64,000 bases of DNA from Arthrobacter sp. PAMC25284 (lineage in GTDB: Bacteria; Actinomycetota; Actinomycetes; Actinomycetales; Micrococcaceae), in the NCBI RefSeq assembly GCF_019443425.1, contig NZ_CP080382.1, positions 930,001 through 994,000 on the forward strand. Direction: 5' to 3'. Each line of letters starts with the position of its first letter. The first letter of the stretch is position 1. Below are positions 63,068 through 64,000 of the stretch, one piece after another. Made by a program: the position numbers and the translations under genes. The notes under the pieces are model-generated. The model did not search any database, had not been told where the DNA came from, and saw only the letters and a program-made list of their open reading frames with translations.

Positions 63068-64000
63068 GTGGTCAAGAATACTGAAGTGAAACTTAGTGCA
63101 ATCGCAGGGAGCCTCCTGAAGTTCCCCGGTGACGCCCTCGTGGTCGGCGTCGGGCAGGGTCCTGACGGTCCCGTCCTGCTGGAGAACCCGCTGTCGGCCA
63201 AGGCCGCAGAAGCTCTTGCCGAGACACTGCGCATTCTTGGCGTGACCGGGGCTTCCGACCAGGCGCACCGCGTGCCGGGGCTGCCGGAAACCGGAGCCGC
63301 CGTCCTGGTGCTGGCAGGTGTGGGAAAGCTGTCCGGTTCGCAGCCGCTCACTGAAGAGACCCTCCGGCGTGCCGCCGGCTCTGCCGTCCGTCAATTGGCC
63401 GGCCTCAGCACCGTGACGCTCGCCCTTCCGACGGCGTCACTGGCCGACGTCGCCGCCGTCGCCGAAGGTGCAGCGATGGGCGCCTACTCCTTCACCGAAC
63501 ACCGCTCCTCGAAGGACGGCCTCAAAGCACCGGTGGAGAACGTCGTGATCAGCACCGGGTTCGCCAGGGACAAGGGCCTTCAGCCGGTGCTCGAGCGTGC
63601 CGCCCTGATCGGCAAGGCAGTCAACGCGACCCGTACGCTCGTGAACCAGCCGCCCAGCCACCTTTATCCGGAGACCTTTGCCGACGCCGCCAAGGAGCTG
63701 TCCAAGGGCCTGCCGGTCAAGGTGACCGTCTGGGATGAAAAGCGCCTCGAAAAGGAGGGCTTCGGCGGCATCATGGGGGTGGGCAAAGGCTCTTCCCGGC
63801 AACCGCGCCTGGTTAAGGTCGAATATGCTCCCGCCAAGGCGGCGGCAAAGATTGCCCTCGTCGGTAAGGGAATCACCTTCGATACCGGCGGGATTTCCAT
63901 CAAGCCGGCCCTGGGCATGGGCGACATGAAGAGTGACATGGCGGGCGCCGCCGTCGTGCTGAACACCGTGCTGGCCATCGCAGGACTCGGTCTGCCCGTG
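63068..64000 (+). CDS. pepA: Leucyl aminopeptidase (M17), 5' part
   Basis: N-terminal 311 residues of a cytosol aminopeptidase; the gene runs off the window. GTG start at 63068, behind GTGAGGA. The first 160 residues are the M17 N-terminal domain (VVGVGQGPDGPVLL...). The catalytic domain begins near 170 with TRTLVNQPPSHLYPETFADAA, and the first metal/catalytic motif VGKGITFDTGGISIKPALGMGDMKSDMAGAA is intact (Lys and Asp ligands). The NTDAEGR motif lies beyond the end. Releases N-terminal amino acids from peptides. Confidence 0.92.
   Translation, partial: MVKNTEVKLSAIAGSLLKFPGDALVVGVGQGPDGPVLLENPLSAKAAEALAETLRILGVTGASDQAHRVPGLPETGAAVLVLAGVGKLSGSQPLTEETLRRAAGSAVRQLAGLSTVTLALPTASLADVAAVAEGAAMGAYSFTEHRSSKDGLKAPVENVVISTGFARDKGLQPVLERAALIGKAVNATRTLVNQPPSHLYPETFADAAKELSKGLPVKVTVWDEKRLEKEGFGGIMGVGKGSSRQPRLVKVEYAPAKAAAKIALVGKGITFDTGGISIKPALGMGDMKSDMAGAAVVLNTVLAIAGLGLPV

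Overview
The window is high-GC actinobacterial DNA. Protein content and gene order point to an Arthrobacter/Pseudarthrobacter-type member of the Micrococcaceae (inference from remembered family features; no search was run). Supporting markers are a SigA with an Ala/Lys/Glu-rich N-terminus, SepH, DUF3159/DUF3710/DUF3093/DUF4193/DUF5998/DUF4192/DUF7455 proteins, a second type II topoisomerase (ParC/ParE) and a fused CydDC. The dxs - TrmA-like - KimA-like permease - two TrkA - DUF3159 - OB-fold - DUF3710 - dut - DUF3093 - DUF4193 order resembles the Mycobacterium tuberculosis dxs1/Rv2690c/ceoBC/dut neighbourhood as I remember it. No rRNA, tRNA, CRISPR array, prophage or insertion sequence was seen.

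Layout: 1-2.3 kb holds a beta-oxidation operon end (FadB-like). 2.5-5.7 kb is a stress/energy-sensing cluster: tandem universal stress protein, CBS pair, P-II-like protein and a duplicated DUF1538 membrane protein. 5.9-8.5 kb has a membrane-protein remnant and a NatAB-like ABC exporter. 8.6-10.8 kb is a small accessory block (AT-richer methyltransferase, cupredoxin, SHOCT protein) between an intact zinc-ribbon gene and a degenerate copy of it. 10.8-18.5 kb carries a methyltransferase-like protein, an EamA transporter, a complete ECF transporter (A-A fusion, T, S), a STAS/SEC14-like protein, a nucleoside hydrolase and an aldo/keto reductase. 18.6-24.5 kb has two small unknowns, dxs and aconitase. 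24.6-29.6 kb holds an RNA methyltransferase, a KimA-like potassium symporter and two TrkA proteins. 29.6-36.9 kb is the conserved dut/SepH block. 37-42.3 kb has a GNAT-acyl-CoA-ligase fusion divergent from parC. 42.3-46.4 kb has a VOC protein, a wrecked DUF222/HNH gene, a DinB protein and a tandem GNAT. 46.4-54.5 kb is cytochrome bd (cydA-cydB-cydDC) divergent from a BlaI repressor and M56 protease. 54.6-60.4 kb has parE, a DUF7455 protein, sigA and DUF4192. 60.4-64 kb has an MFS transporter, a PAC2 protein and the start of pepA.

The most interesting signals are: three identical-arm operators (TTCTAC-N5-GTAGAA) between cydA and blaI, suggesting that a BlaI/M56 pair controls the alternative terminal oxidase; a 20-bp iron-box-like palindrome upstream of aconitase; the P-II/DUF1538/CBS/Usp cluster; and four conserved genes (acn, first trkA, sepH, GNAT-ligase) that are each broken by one extra G/C in a GGGCC-type context. 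The shared context looks more like systematic consensus error than four real mutations. Three unrelated genes (cydDC, DUF4192, the DUF222 pseudogene) also carry in-frame 18- or 30-bp tandem repeats.
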